Numbered from the stretch's first letter, positions 12,501 to 27,500 are shown. The stretch is 64,000 nucleotides of DNA from Oxyruncus cristatus (GCA_013399855.1 VXAY01005593.1:372001-436000), one strand, 5' to 3'. Notes: generated from the sequence alone by a model not told the origin. Program-made: numbers and translations.

Positions 12501-15500
12501 TCAGAGGCACTCACAGTTCCTGGCCCAGGGATACTTAGATTGGTTTTGCCCTTTTTGTAGGCTCCTGTTCTGGAGCAAAGCATACTCTGGCCATGTCCTC
12601 TCCTTGCATGTATCACTGGCCAGGGGCTGGGAGCAGGACTTGTGCAGTGCTGCTCTGGCAGATCTGTACTGATGCAAAATTCCCTTCAGACGATGTATGT
12701 TTCCTGGATAACTTTTCCAGGATTTAGGGATCATTTATATGTCATAGCTGACAAGAAGATGGATTTCTCTGTGTCTGCAAAACCTGCAATTGGGCCATGA
12801 GCTGACAGAGAAAAAATAACAAAAGCAGTGTTTAAAATAACAACCAGAATATTTGCATACTGTATTTGCATTTCTTATGTCTTTTGTGGTGCAACTTTGG
12901 GACTCTTTTGGGGTATGGGAGCTGAAAGGTTTTCTAGTCAGAAGCACTCTTGATTTAATCCCAAGTTAATAGTAAAACAAGCCTGTTTTTTCCTTTCAGC
13001 CTCTTTCAATGACTTGCCGTGCAGCGTTTAAGAATGTGTCTCCTCATTTTTCCCATGCGTAGCCTGAGGTTGTTAATACTTCTCTGGAGGGGACTTAAAC
13101 TATTAAATATCTATAAGGGATTCTTTTTCTGATTTGAGGATGAGAATTACCAGAAAAATACTAATCATTACTAACACAACGGCTGTGTGTGATTACTTAT
13201 GCAGAATTGGCTTTGGTATGTTTCAGTCATGTTTTTCCCAAAAAACTTCACTCCTCAGAAGGAGTGGTTTCTCCAGTACATTGTACACCAATGGGATTGG
13301 TTTGGGGGAAGCATGGGCTGTCCTGCTACCTGTGTGGTGGTAACCTTGGGTATTTGGGGCATTGTGTTGTGTTCGTGCGACCAGGCGTATGCTACTGCCT
13401 TATTTCTGAGTTTGTTGTTTGGGGTTTTTTTCAAGATATATAAGAGTGAGAGAGTCTTTTACCATTCCCCTGTTCCGTAACAATCCAATAATCACTGCCC
13501 TTTTCCTTTCTTTGCCTCTTTTGATGTTCCTAGTTTGAGCTGGTGTCCCTCAGGCGTACAGTACATTGCCATGGGTCCTGACTTTACTTGTAGAAGGTAT
13601 GGTATGAATAAATGTGCAGCAGCAAAGGAGCACTGCAAACACCCTGTTGTCAGCTTTTCGTGCATCGCCTCCCCTACCACTGCTCTGGCTGAAGCGTGCA
13701 CGTGTTTGTTTGCTTGGTCTGCTTTTTTCAGCCATTAGTCTTGGGAATGGATCTTCTGAGCTGGGGTGCAGGTGAAGGTGGTGGCTGCTTTTCACTGGCC
13801 TCCAGCATTAAAGAAGCTGCACTGTTGGGTTGAGCTGCTCTGCTCCGTGGTGACTTTAAGCCATGTTTTTTCCACAGCAATGATCATGATGATAATTGTG
13901 TCAGCCAGAGTATCGGACCAAGATTAAATATGATTCAACACTGCTTCTTTCCAGATAAATCTCATAAAGGATTTAAGTTCATACAGACTTGTTCTTTGTA
14001 AATTGAAAGATCTGTTTTTTTCTTCAAGGAGACTAATCATGTAAAACCTTCTGTGAAAAACCAATCTGATCACCTCAGATGAAAATTTCCCAGGCACTTA
14101 AAGCTTGCATCATCTGCAGAAAGTCCCAGAGTTGGGATTGATGTTTGCAGGTCACCTGTTTACACATAATATTGCTTGGAAGACAGTCTTTTTAGCATTT
14201 TCTCAGTTTGTTCTTGCTGGTTGTGGGTAGAACAATTGAACTCTTTTTCTGAAGAGTAGATATTGAGGAAAAAATTAATCCATCCTTCTTATTACAGATT
14301 TAATTACATTTGGTCTATGTACTCCAATCAGCAAATTACAGAACAGTATCACCCACTGATAACTTTTTTATGGGTCAATATTTGCAGGTTTTAGCTGGTT
14401 TTGTCACAAGTACAAAATTTTTTTCTGCACTGTGTACCATCACTGTTACCACCTTGGAATGTAAGAAACAAATTTTCTTCTGCTCTAAATAATCAGTAGA
14501 AATGGGGCTGATTTCTCTCTACACGTGTCTTAGAATAAACTTTTTAGTGCCTGCTATAAATCCACATTGATGAGTTGCAATCTTCTTAAATCAGATTAAA
14601 TTATAAATGCTTCAACCAGCCTTTTTTCCTCATTAATTACCATGAAATAAGTCTTTTGAGTATACTAAATCTTCTTATTCAATGTTTATTGCAATGTTTG
14701 CTTTCAAGGTGCGTATTTGTCAACCACTTAATGCTTCTAAGGGACTCCAGAATATTAATCACTACTTTGCAAGTCTACCTGAATTTAAAGCTCCTCTGGT
14801 TGTTTAAATCATCTGTACAGTCTGGAGTGTGTTCTCCCTTTCATTTGTTTACATGTCAGCTTGTTGGCCACTTTGGTGTCATGATTAGCCTCAGGTTGGG
14901 ATATAAATCCAAGGTAGGCCTTGGAGGACTTAGTGAGTATCAAATCAAACATCAGCAATGGAATTGTGCTCCTGTACTGGGAGGTGAATCTGTAAAGCTT
15001 GCACTTGATCCCACAGTGGCATTTCAGTGGGTCTGTTGATGCTCAGGCCTGAAGAGCAAGAGGGTCAGAGGCAGAATATTAGGTCAAGATTTATCAGATT
15101 GAATAGTCCCATGTGAAAGAGGGGGTGACAACATTTACTGAATTCAAGAAAAAGATGACAGAAAAGGTAGAAAAGAAACCAGCTTTGGCAGAAAGAAGGA
15201 CATTATCAGTGCCAAAACGTTGTGCAGTGGCAAGTTTAAAGTAGATTCAGTGGCTGCAGAGATGAATGTTACAGCAGCTGATGTGGCTGCTGAGAGGGGT
15301 GTTGGTCCAGAACAGGCAGCACTGTGCTGTACAAGGTAGTTTAATTACGGTGGCTTTATTCCAAGGGAGAGCCCAGTAAAAACCTAGGAAAAAAAAAAAG
15401 TGGAAATACCAAAATCTTTAGAAGCAGTGTTTCTGGATTTTCCTGTGCACCACTCAAGAAGAAAAGGAAAAAAAAGAGTAGGAATAGCTATTGACCAGGA

Positions 15501-18500
15501 GTTTGAATGGTCATTCAGACAACTACTGTGTCTCATTAGAGGCACAAAGGTGCTGCTGTTTGCTCTGAAGAAAATAGAAGTAACATGTTTAGCAGTAACA
15601 TCTGCATTTCCCTGCACAGTTCAGTTAGTGACTGCCGTGTGTTTTACACGTGAAGGTGCTCTGTGCTGAAAGACACTGATCCCTAGGAGTTTGTCAGCAT
15701 CTAACCTCTGTGCTTTCTCTTCAGTTACAGCCTAGAAGGCCTTGCTGGAGACTCTGGAGAGAACAAAAAGCCCTCAACAAACTTGGAGGCTTCTTCCCTG
15801 AGCTCCAAAGACCTCAGGCGGAGTCCTCTTGCCAGCAATCAGTGTGGGTCCCTGGTCCTGCTCACTGAAGAACTTGAGCAAGGAGAAATCAGAGACTATG
15901 GCCACCAGGTAAAACTGTCCAGCTATTGTTAGATGTCAGCAAAATGCTACATCAGCATTTTAAAATTAATTTTCCCAAGTGACAGCCTCACAAAGGTTTC
16001 CACCCTGTCTGTGTTAAGTTTGCTCTTTGGTTCTTTGGGACAACATGGTTGATGAGCAAAGTCTTAGGGTGAGAACAATAAACTTCCCAGTTTTCATCCA
16101 CTGATTGCATGATTAATTATGGAAAAGTTACTTAATTTTTAGCATGGGTATAGTGATTCTATCAATCAAAGGTGTTGATTGAATGAGAAATTGCTTCTGC
16201 AATTATGCTTATGCTGCCTTTTGCAGTCCTGAAATACACACATGTACCAAGTAATGATTTATCTGCTAAATTTTTCAGGTTTATTTTCATGTCATAGGAG
16301 GAAAATAAAGATTTTTTTTCTTTCATAGGTTTAACCAGAATCAAAAGTTTAATTAAAGCAAAATGGTAATTGCACATTAAGAAAATAAAGAGTAACCTCT
16401 CTGGAACAGAAATCTATAAGAGCTGTCAGGGACAGATGAGCCACAATATTATGAGACTCCCTGTTAATTGTTATTAAAGAAGTAATTATTGTCTTAAATA
16501 CTATAAATACCCTGGATTTCTGAGTTGGAACTTTCAGCCGTAGTATTTTCTGGGTTCATATCAGAATCATTAACCATCCAGTCTGTTTACCTCATAGGGT
16601 TACTGCTGTACATCAGGGCAGTAAACGGGTCTTACAAGATCTGGCCTGTTGAGTTGTAATCTCACGGCTCTCACGTCTTCTTTTGCTTTGGGGAATGGCA
16701 TTTTTGGGGAACGCACTGCTAAGCATCGGATTTCTTTTACCGTGTTGAACCACAGTCAAGTTATGCCAAGGAGTTGGAGTCACAACAATAATTTCAGTCT
16801 TCTGTCTTCAGTAATCTGTCTAGTAATATCTTGCAAGAAAATCAAGCAGCCAGAGTCTGTCTGTTGCATAATTAGTTGTCTTACACTTAAAAGACAGAAC
16901 AAAATGTTGCATTTCACTTGTGCAACTCTGATTACGTTTTTTTGTGGTGCTTGACTTTCTCACCTGTTGTCTTATTCTGGGATTGTTTAAATTTTTCACT
17001 GTTTCGAAGTGAGAATTTCAGTAAACATGAATGCTGAACTGAAATCTGAAGTTGGGATGGTTCTGTAACTCTTTACGTAATTACTCAGTGTGGTTCTTTT
17101 CTGTTCTGCAGGCATGTCAGACATCGCAGCCACAGGGATTTAATTTCTGTTCTTCTGCTGCTTCATCTCCACTGACCAAATCCATGTCCCTAATGTCAAT
17201 TAGCAAGCCAGTGCTCGACAGTGAGTAACACAGTTTTCCATTATCCACGCTGTCATCTGTATTATTGAGTATATCTTGCTACCTTCCCAAGGCAGAATGT
17301 GCTAGTAGCTGCTCTTGCTTTTCTTTATTATGTGAAATACATGTTTCACTGCTGAATGGAATTGTGGGTGGAAAGGCAGAACTCAGTCAGCTTAGTTTAG
17401 TTTTTCCCAGTGTATTCCTTTCTTTGTGTTGGGTTTCTCTCTTTTGGTTTTTTTTTTCTTAAATTAGACTACTGGTATGAAAACTATGATTTACTGAGTT
17501 TGTTATTTTTTTTAAAAAAAAAGGATTTAATTTTACATCCTTTCAGAATTTCTTCCATTGATGTCAGGCAAATTCCACGTGAGATCTTATTTCCCCACAT
17601 CTAGATTTTTGAAAGTTGATACATGGAAACTTGAGAATCCATGTCTTGGTCTCCTTTGGGGAGTTTGTTGCTATTCGTTTTGAATTAAATATTTTGGAGC
17701 AGTTGGGTGTAATTTATTGAATCTCATTCCTGAAGAAAATAATGAAAGATGATTCTGTGAAATTTTCCAGTTTAGCTTAATTGAAGCGATAACAAACACT
17801 TAATTTTGCAACTTGGCTGAATTGATTCTTTCAGCTGAAAAAGTCATTCAGAAGGCTGCAGCTGGATGTGCTTAGGAAGGGCTGCATTACACATGTTTTA
17901 TTTTATTAATTGCCAGCCACAAACCAGACTGACATCTTAGCTCACGTCTTGTCAATTAATGATGGTCTCTGATCTTTCCTCTTAATTAACATGGTTCTTC
18001 CTTGCAAAGCTGAACAAGGGAAAGGTGCTTTAAGAAAGGTGTTCTATTCATGGGGGAGGCTTGCTGGAGGAAGCTCACAGGGATTATGCTTTGTAGGAGG
18101 CATTTTAGGATTCTTCACCATGATTATTCCGTGATTAATAAGAATGTGGCCTAGTGGATGTGTCCCCCAGCAACGGTAACCAAAACATGGGCAGCTCTCT
18201 CCCGCCCAAGGCCGGATCCTGCCTTCCGCTTCCCTCCTTGGGCTGAAGGCATTCATTGTTGTTTTTTGAAGCAGCCAATTTATTGGCATTGCACCCAACC
18301 GCTGACCAAACACCGTAAATAACCCTGTTTGCTCCCCAAAAACACGCTGTCAGTGGCTGAGGGAGCCTGGGTGGCTGAGGCTCGTCCTCCTCTCCCTTGG
18401 CACTTTCCTTCAGGCCCACGGTGGGGGTTTATGACAGTGGAGGATTTGTGCCTCTGTCTTGGAATTGGACAACTTGCTGTCTTTCTGCTCCTCTCTGTCC

Positions 18501-21500
18501 TATGACCTTCATTAAAAATGCCATGGAGACCTGAGCTGGTGGTAGGCAGCTTTGATTATTCCATCTTCTTCTAGAGCCAGCCTGGGCACCATGGTCCCAT
18601 GGAGACAGAAGGAAAAGAGATGTAGTAAGCTCCCCAGAGAGGCTGTAGAAGAAATAGCAGGATTAGTCTTCTGCTTTGAGGCAGATGTCTGTGAGTTTGG
18701 GATGCTGAACTTAAAAATTACAAACACTCCCGTGAGCTTTATTTTCTCAGTCATTAATTTGTGATTCCTCAGAAGAGCCTCATTTTTATAGGAAGGTGGT
18801 TTTGAAAATCAGTGCATTTGAGGGGTTGATGTGAGCATGCAAAAGGAATAATCACTTAGGAAATTCAGATTGTGGGTTCTCTTCCCAGTCCTGACTCCTT
18901 CCTGACTTCAGAAACTTAAGTAAATCTCCCAGGGAAGCTGTGGATGCCACATCTCTGGATGTGTTCAAAGCCAGGCTGGATGGGGCTTTGAGCAACCCAG
19001 CCTAGTGGAAGATGCCCCTTCCCATGGCAGGGGGATTGGATCTTTCCAACCCAAACCAGTCTATGGTGCTATGATTTTACTTCATTCTTCCTCAGTCACT
19101 TTGGAGGAGGAATAGTGTTACTTGAGTTGTGACCATATGACACGTGAAGGAGCTGTAGTGCCTTTTAGAAGTAAACTTCCTTGTATCAGTGGGGTTTGAC
19201 ATTCGTGTTATTTCAGTGGAACACTTAGGAGTTGTGCAAGAGTAAAAATGGATTTCATGGAAATAATTTTGCATAATTTTGTGGTAGGTGTTAAAAAAAT
19301 AAAAACAACCCTCTGATTCCTGCAACTGTGTCTGAATGAGAAGAAAACAACATGCTTTTCACAAAAACTTTAAAAAATTAATCCAAATTGATAATACATG
19401 GAGGAATTTCTTTTATTTTTACCATTTATTGTCACATGTGCTGAGGCAGGAGCAGTTTCCAAGACTGCATTTCTATCCCACACTCCCATCTGATTTCTCA
19501 GATGTTCCAAGAGCTGTTGTGGCCATTCACAACTCTTAATCCTTCAGCATTTTATAGCGGGAGGTCACAAGAGCTCTTGGCTGGAGTGCTCGGAAGAATG
19601 CTTTCGGCCTTGGAATAGCAAATTTCCAGTGTGGAGCACTGTTATAAAGCCAGGAATTGCTATAAATAAAACCACTGAAATGGAAGTTGAACTGTGCTGG
19701 AGAAGGTGGTTCAATTTACAGTAAAGTATTATTGTTGACTTTTAGTCTAAATAGACAGTAGACTACAGAAGAAAAAGCAGGGTTGCCTAATCGTGTTCTT
19801 CAGGTCTGGAACACTAGAACAACTCCTTTGAAAGGCAGTCTAAACAAAATTAATGCATCAGTCTTGCTAAGAATTCTTCAATTTAAATGCCTTACATTGA
19901 GTCCTCTAGGGTTGTTCTGCTTATGTTGGAAAAGTGTGCACATTTTAGTCAAATTGCCTCTGGACCATTGGCATTTATGATTAATGGCTGAAGAAAAATT
20001 TCTGGGGAGTTTGCTTTGCATTGCTTGCATTGCATTGGATATTCCTCGGACAGTATTTTTGTATTCTGAATTCAGTTTTGGCGTGTGATATCAGCAATGC
20101 AAAAACTCTCATTGTGTGTGGCTGAAAGGACATGTTTCATTCAAAGAGAGCAATAATTGCTTCTTCTTTCTCTTCGGAAGTTTAATACTGATAAAGTCTT
20201 TAGCCTGTTTTCCCTGTTGTGTAAGTGAATTGATTTATCCATGGAATGACTTAAAAGTGCCTGAATATATGCACTGAAGATGTTTAATGTAGATGCTTAA
20301 GTAGGACCCTTAGGTCAGACCTGTCCCAAGGGCAGAGTTTCTCCAACCCTGTCCCAGTCATCATTCCCAAGGACACACTGATGTCCCATGTCAGTGATGG
20401 GTATCCAGCAATCAGGTCACAGCTCAGAGGTTTCCACCTGTGCTTGTATGAAGAAAAGGCTTGGGAAATACAGCCCTTGGGAATCCCACTTTCAGTGAAG
20501 AGTGGCTATCTGGCTCCTGCATCTCTTTTTGGAGAAGAGTGTACTTACAAAGAATTGTTGCAAAGCTGCTGCTATGCAAGGTTTCACTCTCAAAAATAAA
20601 TTGGGGGACATTTGATGTCACAGACTGATTGCTGAGTTTGGCACTTGTTTGGTAGGCATCTTCCAGACAGGGACAGAAGAGGGTGCAGAGGAGCTTTTCT
20701 CATGTTTAGGCAGTTGAGTTTTAGAAGGCAGCAGAAGAGATGTTTGTTTTTTCTGTTTTATTTTGGAAGAAAAGAGAGAAAGCTTAAGTGTCTCCTCTTT
20801 AAAGCCAGAAATTTTGAAGGGCGTAACATCATTAAAATTCTGGGATTTTTTTTTTTTTTTTTAGAGGTAGAAGTGGCAAGAACCTCCCCAGCTAGATTAT
20901 GTGAGCACTTCAGATAAACTGTCTTTGCTCATATCTGGCAGATTTGCTGTGTCATTTAATTGCAGAAAGCACCTTCAGACAAATATCTTGAGTTGTTCTA
21001 ATTTGATTCCCTGGCAGTTCTTTCAGTGAAGCCAGACACCCACTTTATTGATGGTATTCTGTTTGGGAAAATAACTGTTTGCATATAAGTCTTCATTATG
21101 AGGTCCTATAAAAAAAGATACCAGCAAAAATAGGGAAAGCCTCGAACCTCGAGCTGTGCATGCAGTGAGACCTGCGTCCTCTGAAACCTGCACTTTCTGG
21201 AATGTGCACGTTCTCAATTCTTTGTTTCTTGTGCCTTTTCTGGAGCCAGCTGCTTTGCAGACATTTCCTTTGCTTTGGTTTTAGTTTGCTTTGGCTGCTT
21301 TCCTCTCCTTTTTATTATTAAATGCATTTTCAAGCATGCTCTAATGTCTGCTGTTAACCCACTTCTCAGCCCAGGGCCGGACTCGACCATCGAGACGAAT
21401 CTCCTTCTCCTTCAGCATCTCTCCACTCATTCCTAAGTCTAAAACTCTCTTTTCTATTGGCTCTTCTTCCAGTGATGAGGAGGAGGAGTTGGATAGTAAG

Positions 21501-24500
21501 TAATCATTTTCTGTGCGTAGCAGCCGTTCTGGGTGGAAACAGGGAAATCTGGTTTTCTGCTTTAGACCTTGGAATTTCACCTTGCAAACACTGAACTAAC
21601 CTTTCCATTGCATGATGTCTGACAGCATTATCTTAGTCCTTTATATGAATACTAGCTAATGGCAGAATAAAAGGATTATAATCCAAAGAATCTTGTACCT
21701 CAGCACTATCGTGTCTCATCCGATTAGTTTTGGTCTGTATCCAAGTGGCAAATATCATCACCTGCCACTCTGACCAGCAATGTAATCTCTACCTTTTTAC
21801 TAAAACCAAAATAACTTGCCTTGAGCTTGTTGCAGGGCATGGAATTAGCGGCAGAGGTAGATCCTTGCCCTCCGTGGGTAATACTGAGTACATTGCTCAG
21901 TGAAAGAGAAGTGAAATTATTTTATTAAATTATTAAGTTCTGAAAATCTCGGTGGCAACTTCACAGTTCCCCTCCTAAGCGAAAAGGACACAGTGCAGTC
22001 AAACACCTTAAATCCTCAACGTGTTCATATCTGGGAACTGATATTATTATCAGAGTATTTTTGTGGGGAAACAGGCAAGAGTTATCTGGTAGCTTTTTTT
22101 TCCTCCTGCAGACTGTTACTTAAAGAAGCCCAACTGAGGCTGAAGATTGAATTAAAGTAATTTAGACTCCTCTTGCTTTTTTAATAGGCTTATCAAAGAT
22201 AATTAAAAATGTTTCCAATTTCTTAAGCATTTTTTATTGGACTGTTGAAATAAACCAGACACATTCCTTGTGTCCGTACTGGAATGGGGGAGATTGCTTT
22301 CCCCTCCAACACATTTTGGTTGCTTCCTGAATTTAAAAAAATCTCCAACACCACAGTCTAAAACACCATCCATGTTCTGGAAGGTGTCTAAGTTCTCCTC
22401 CTTTCCATTCCTAGTCTTCCCTGTGGGTTTGTCCCTTCCTTAAGAAAGTCCCATGCCCAGGTGTGATATTACTGACTTCCATATTTAAGCTCCTTCATCT
22501 TTGCTTTGTTCTTCTTTTCTGCCTTCAACAAAACTCAGAATTCATAGTCCCCAGAAAGTGAACTGTAAACATAGAGCTGTGCATCAGTGTGATGCCCCAC
22601 AGTAAAAAGTACCCTCAGCTAAACTTTCTGGTGGATTTGGAATTTTTTCGTTTGTTAGGGGGTTTTTTATTTGCTTGGGGGTTTTGTTTTGGGGTTTTTT
22701 TTTGTTTGTTCTTGTTTGCGGAGTTTTGTTCTTTTGGGGGTTTGTTGGGGGTTTTTTTGTGTATGTTTCGGTTTGGTTATTTTTTATTACTTTATTTAGT
22801 TTTGTTTGTTTGTTTTAAGCATCCAACCCATTAAGTAATATCTGTTAGTCAGGTTAGGGTATGACAATTTTAGGGGATATTTTTGTTAGCCAGTATTTAC
22901 CTTCTCTTCTCCAGCAGTGCTCCTGCTAATGATGATCATTTAAAATAACATCAGATATTGTCTCAAAAATGTTGGTCTCTTTGCTATGTGTTTTATTCCC
23001 TCGTATTTGAGGGTGCTTTGGTGACTTTATATAAAGATTGGTTTAGCCACAGCTATTCATAAGACAGTGGGGAGTGGGAATTTTTCATGTAGTATTCCCA
23101 GAACAGTTTGTTTTTTCACATCTTCAGGGTTCATTTCTCGTGAAAGGACAGATGTTAACATTGAGATTGCACTTGCATTTCCGTTACTCCTCCTTAACCT
23201 CTCCATCCCTGTTTTTCCTCTAGAGTATGGAGGATTAGTTGCAGGTTTTGTGATGATATTGTATATTTAATACTTGGATTTCAGGTGGCTGGACAATTAT
23301 TATGGAGCCTTTGGATTTCTTGACTCACAAAAGTTTAATTACAGAATTAGGGAGTTGCAAGCTGGTTTGCAACATCCTAATCCAGTCACTGCTTTCTGCA
23401 TAACAGATCTTGATAAAATATTTCAAGTCCAACTACCATATGAAATAATTTTGGTGGGTGATGCTTAAAAGGTAGTCACATAAATACACCAAAATTTGGC
23501 TGCTAGCCCACATTCAGTGGACATAAATAGCAGTTCTCAAAACAAAACAAACAAACAAAAAAAAGACAACAAAAAAACCCCAACCCACAGGTCAATTTTA
23601 GCATTTCATTTTTGATCCTGGTTGTGACAGGAAACAAAAAAGGTATGAAAATAAACATTCCTTTCCCTCTTCTGCTTCAGAACCAAATCTGAAGATGAGA
23701 AGATGTGTGCTTTTCTGTGCTTATGTTCATGGGTTTTATAGCTTGCAGCAGTATTGATAATATGTTGTTAAATTATAACCTAAAACATGAAATCATAAAC
23801 AGACCTTGATTTTTGTCTGGGTCCACTTTGCCTGCCAGAATCAAAATTTCCCCATTTTTACAATAAAACACTAATGCAATAAAAAATAAATGATACATAA
23901 TTGAAGTTCTTGTGCAACATACTTTCTCCAGGTGCTGAAAACCAGTCACAAATATCAAATTATTACAGCTCATGGTTCAGCGTTTGTTCATGTTTCTTAC
24001 GTTAATTGCAAAGAAACAAAAAGGTTAGTGAAATACTTAAATCCAGTCAAACTTACTGATTTAGAAAAAAGAAATATTAAGGAGGCTTAACTCAGGTTAA
24101 AGCAAACAAGAACTGAAATGTGAACCAGAGTCACTGGAGCTTTAGCCAGGGAATTCGGAGTCTGTAAATTACTTGTGTGATCTTAGTAGTTACTTAGGTA
24201 GTGGATATTATGTAAATATATAATATCCCCTATTGGAAATTGAATAGTAGACTTCATTTTCTATATGTTACAGTATTACTAACTTTGATGTATTTGGGAT
24301 AGATCATTAATGACGTGAAAGATTTTGCAAGGGAAACATTAACACAGATCCCCAAGCAGGGACTGGGTAAAGGGGTATGCCTCTATTTTAGTTTCTCAAT
24401 ATGAAGAAATGGTATTTCTGTCTGTGTTGGCACTTGAATGGATGGTTAGAAAATCTGTGTTTAAAGCATAATATTGTATGCACAGTTTTTCCTAATGCAC

Positions 24501-27500
24501 TTAACTGCTTTTGGGTAACGGACCATCTTTGCCTCTGATGGCAAGTAGCTCTTTTGCATTATTATATTAACAGAATTTGAACCAAAATACTATTTTCCTT
24601 ACAGTATATATGCAGAAGCCTAATAAGGTGACAGTCAGGCTGCTTTTTGAACTTCAGAAAGGACTGCAAACTGTGCTTGTATGAGGGTTTTTCGGAATCC
24701 TGGCAAGCCCAGTTGCTCCAGAGAGAGCCCTGTGTCCTGGATCATTTCAGTGTTCTTCGATGGTTCTGGTAAATGGTGTCAGCTCCCAGACCTGCTCCAA
24801 ATGCCTTGTGCAAGCAGGTTTCTTGTGGTATAAAGAGAATTGGTGCCATTGGCAGGGCTTCAGCTTCATGTTGAAATTCAGCCTTTCCTCAAGCAGTGTT
24901 TTGTGACGAAGCCCCAGGCTGGTAACATTTTGTGGAAAACAGAATAAGGCTTCCCTTGTTTCCCTTACTCTTTATGAAGTGCTTCAGGATTTTGATGGGA
25001 AAATGAACTATAATTTTATCAAGCAGAAAAGTTTTATGCATGAAACCCGGATGTGTTGTACAATGGATTCTTTCTAGTGGTGTATAAATAAAGGCATTGT
25101 GGCAGAATGATTCTCATTTATACCTATTGTCATTAAATTGGCAGTTCTGATTCAGACAGCCTGATTCACCACCAGGTTTAACAGTTGCATGGCCTTTGCT
25201 TAATAGCTGAAGACTGATAAAAATACTAAGCAGCCTTTCACCTCAGCATCTAATTTGAGAGCAGCTAAGGATACAGGGAACAGGCTTTATCCTGAGCACA
25301 TGAAATCTATTCTAAACACTCACTTCTGGAAAGCATTTCCCTTTCCTTTTGAACCGTCCAAATATGCAAACTGTGTTTTTTTTAAGATCTGTGGGCTAAG
25401 GTTGCAGTCTAACATGTCACCCCCCACCCCTCCAATCTTTTCCAGGTACGCAGTCGTTCGGCGGCTCCACGGGTTCCTCAGTTCAGAGGTACAGTATTCT
25501 GGGGGTACCACTCTCTTCTGATGGGGCTCCTGCAGTGGGCTCTGCCTTGGACACCCTTCCTTGGACAGCCTTCCTGGCACCAGTGCACTCCAGTTGAAAT
25601 CAGAAGTTGTCAGATTTGTGAACATCAGTCTCGTGTGTCTAAAGGCTGAAGAATATTTTAGGTCATAGGATGTGAAAGTCTGTGCTGGGTCTCATTTCTA
25701 ACAAGGCTGTGTGTTTATGCATAGCTAATAACTTCAGATTATCTGCTGTTGCACAACATCAGTTTACCCCAGGTTATATTTTACACTAAAAGTAGTTATT
25801 CCTCCCTGTGGCTAATTCAGTCTATACCTCTGTAAGAAAGGCCAAAACAATCGTGGTTTTGTATGTAACTTTTCATCCTTGCAAGTTGTGTAGAGGAGAT
25901 AATTTTCCTGGTGTCTTTAAAAGTGCTTCCCCAGAGGAAGGACGTTTGTGGCACCAAGGGACCTGGGTGTCTGGTCTCTGTGGCTCTGGTGGCTTCAGCT
26001 TTATTTCACGACTGGGAGGCTCTTCCCCTCTCCTTGCTGCTATTTTTTCCTCCTTGATTTAATTTATATTTCTGTTGTTCTGCTTTTGTTTTGTGTTGTA
26101 CTTCCTATTGATAGAGTGTGTCCTTTAATGCAATAGTAGTTTCCTTATTCTTCCACCGCAGCTGAAGTCATAAGGTTGTGCATGTGAAGGCTGGCAAAAA
26201 ATAAGTGACATCCTACAGATGCCTAAATTCATACATATAACCATTGTTGTTTATTACTTAGTATTGGTATTCTCATTTCTCAGGAGAGGCTTTGCAGGCA
26301 GTGTGGTTTCTGTTAAAGGCACTCACTGCCTTTTCAGAGTTCATTAGATGCCTTTCTCTGGAAAGAGATTGCTCTTTAAAGTATTAATGGTTCCTGGTTA
26401 TTTGACCAGGAGAGCAGCAGAGGGTGCTATGGCAAGGCCTCCTTGAAAATAGGTATGAGGATTCCTCAAAATTTAACTCAAAGCAACTGGATTGGCATTT
26501 TGTCTTCACTTTTCCTTCTCTGGTACAACGCCATAAAGCAACCTCTGACCCTATTGGCTAATTAATGCATTTTTCCTTTTAAAAAAAAAATCTATCCATT
26601 TAATAGATGCTTCGGGAAAGGAAAAAAAATAATAAAAGCAACCTTTTTTCTTTTTTGATTCTAGCATATCTGAAGAGAGCAGCAGTGTCCCCGCTGGCAA
26701 AGGTGTAACAAAAGTCAGTCGCACCTTCAGCTACCTCAGGAATAAAATGTCCAGCAGCAAGAAGAGCAAAGTAAGTGCTTCTTGTGATTTATGCAGCCAC
26801 GAAATGCCCATAGGCAGCAGAGATGAGTTCTGTATTTCAGTTCTGTGTTTCCATAGGGGGTGGTATTTAAGTCTTTGCCCAATTTTGTCTTCTTTACTTC
26901 CTTTTACTTCCTTTCTGTCTTTTGTGAGGAGAGGATTGTGTGGATTGTAACAGGATTGTGTGGATTGTAGCTACATGAGAACGTCTCCAGCCCCAAAACT
27001 GACCCCTAGGACACACTCTGGGAACTCAATTGGTGGCTGGTCACTAGTGGTGTCTCCAGGGCTCAGTTTTGGGGCCGGTCTTGTTTAACATCTTTATTGA
27101 TGATCTGGACATGGGGGTTGAGTGCACTGTACCTGCAGTAAGAGGATGTGAGGAAATGGCCTTAAACTGAGTTAGGGGAGATTCAGATTAGAAAAAATTT
27201 TCACTGTTAGTGTGGTCAGGCATTGAGATAGGTTGCCCAGGTTGGTGGTGGATTTGGCACTGAGTGAAGTGGTTTGGGGGGGATTACAGTGGTAGGTACT
27301 GGGTTGATGGTTGGAGTGGATGATCTTGAAGGTCTCTTCCAACTTTGAAGACTGAGCAATTCTTTGATTCGTTGTTTTCACTCTTTTCCCCACAAAATGA
27401 AGCTCTTCATTTATTATAGAGAATAGATTGTATTCTGGCATGAGTTACAGCTTTGAAGTGATTGATGAGTTTAATTTTTACAGAACCCGAGAGGTTTTTA

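Noticed and set aside
22589..22834. 81-codon Phe/Gly/Leu/Cys frame resembling a membrane peptide
   Set aside because: It is produced entirely by the G/T-rich low-complexity tract.
27071..27112. Reverse-transcriptase-like coding piece ([14 protein letters not shown])
   Set aside because: It is only a short remnant in a deleted CR1 copy and not a functional gene, so it is recorded as part of the mobile element.
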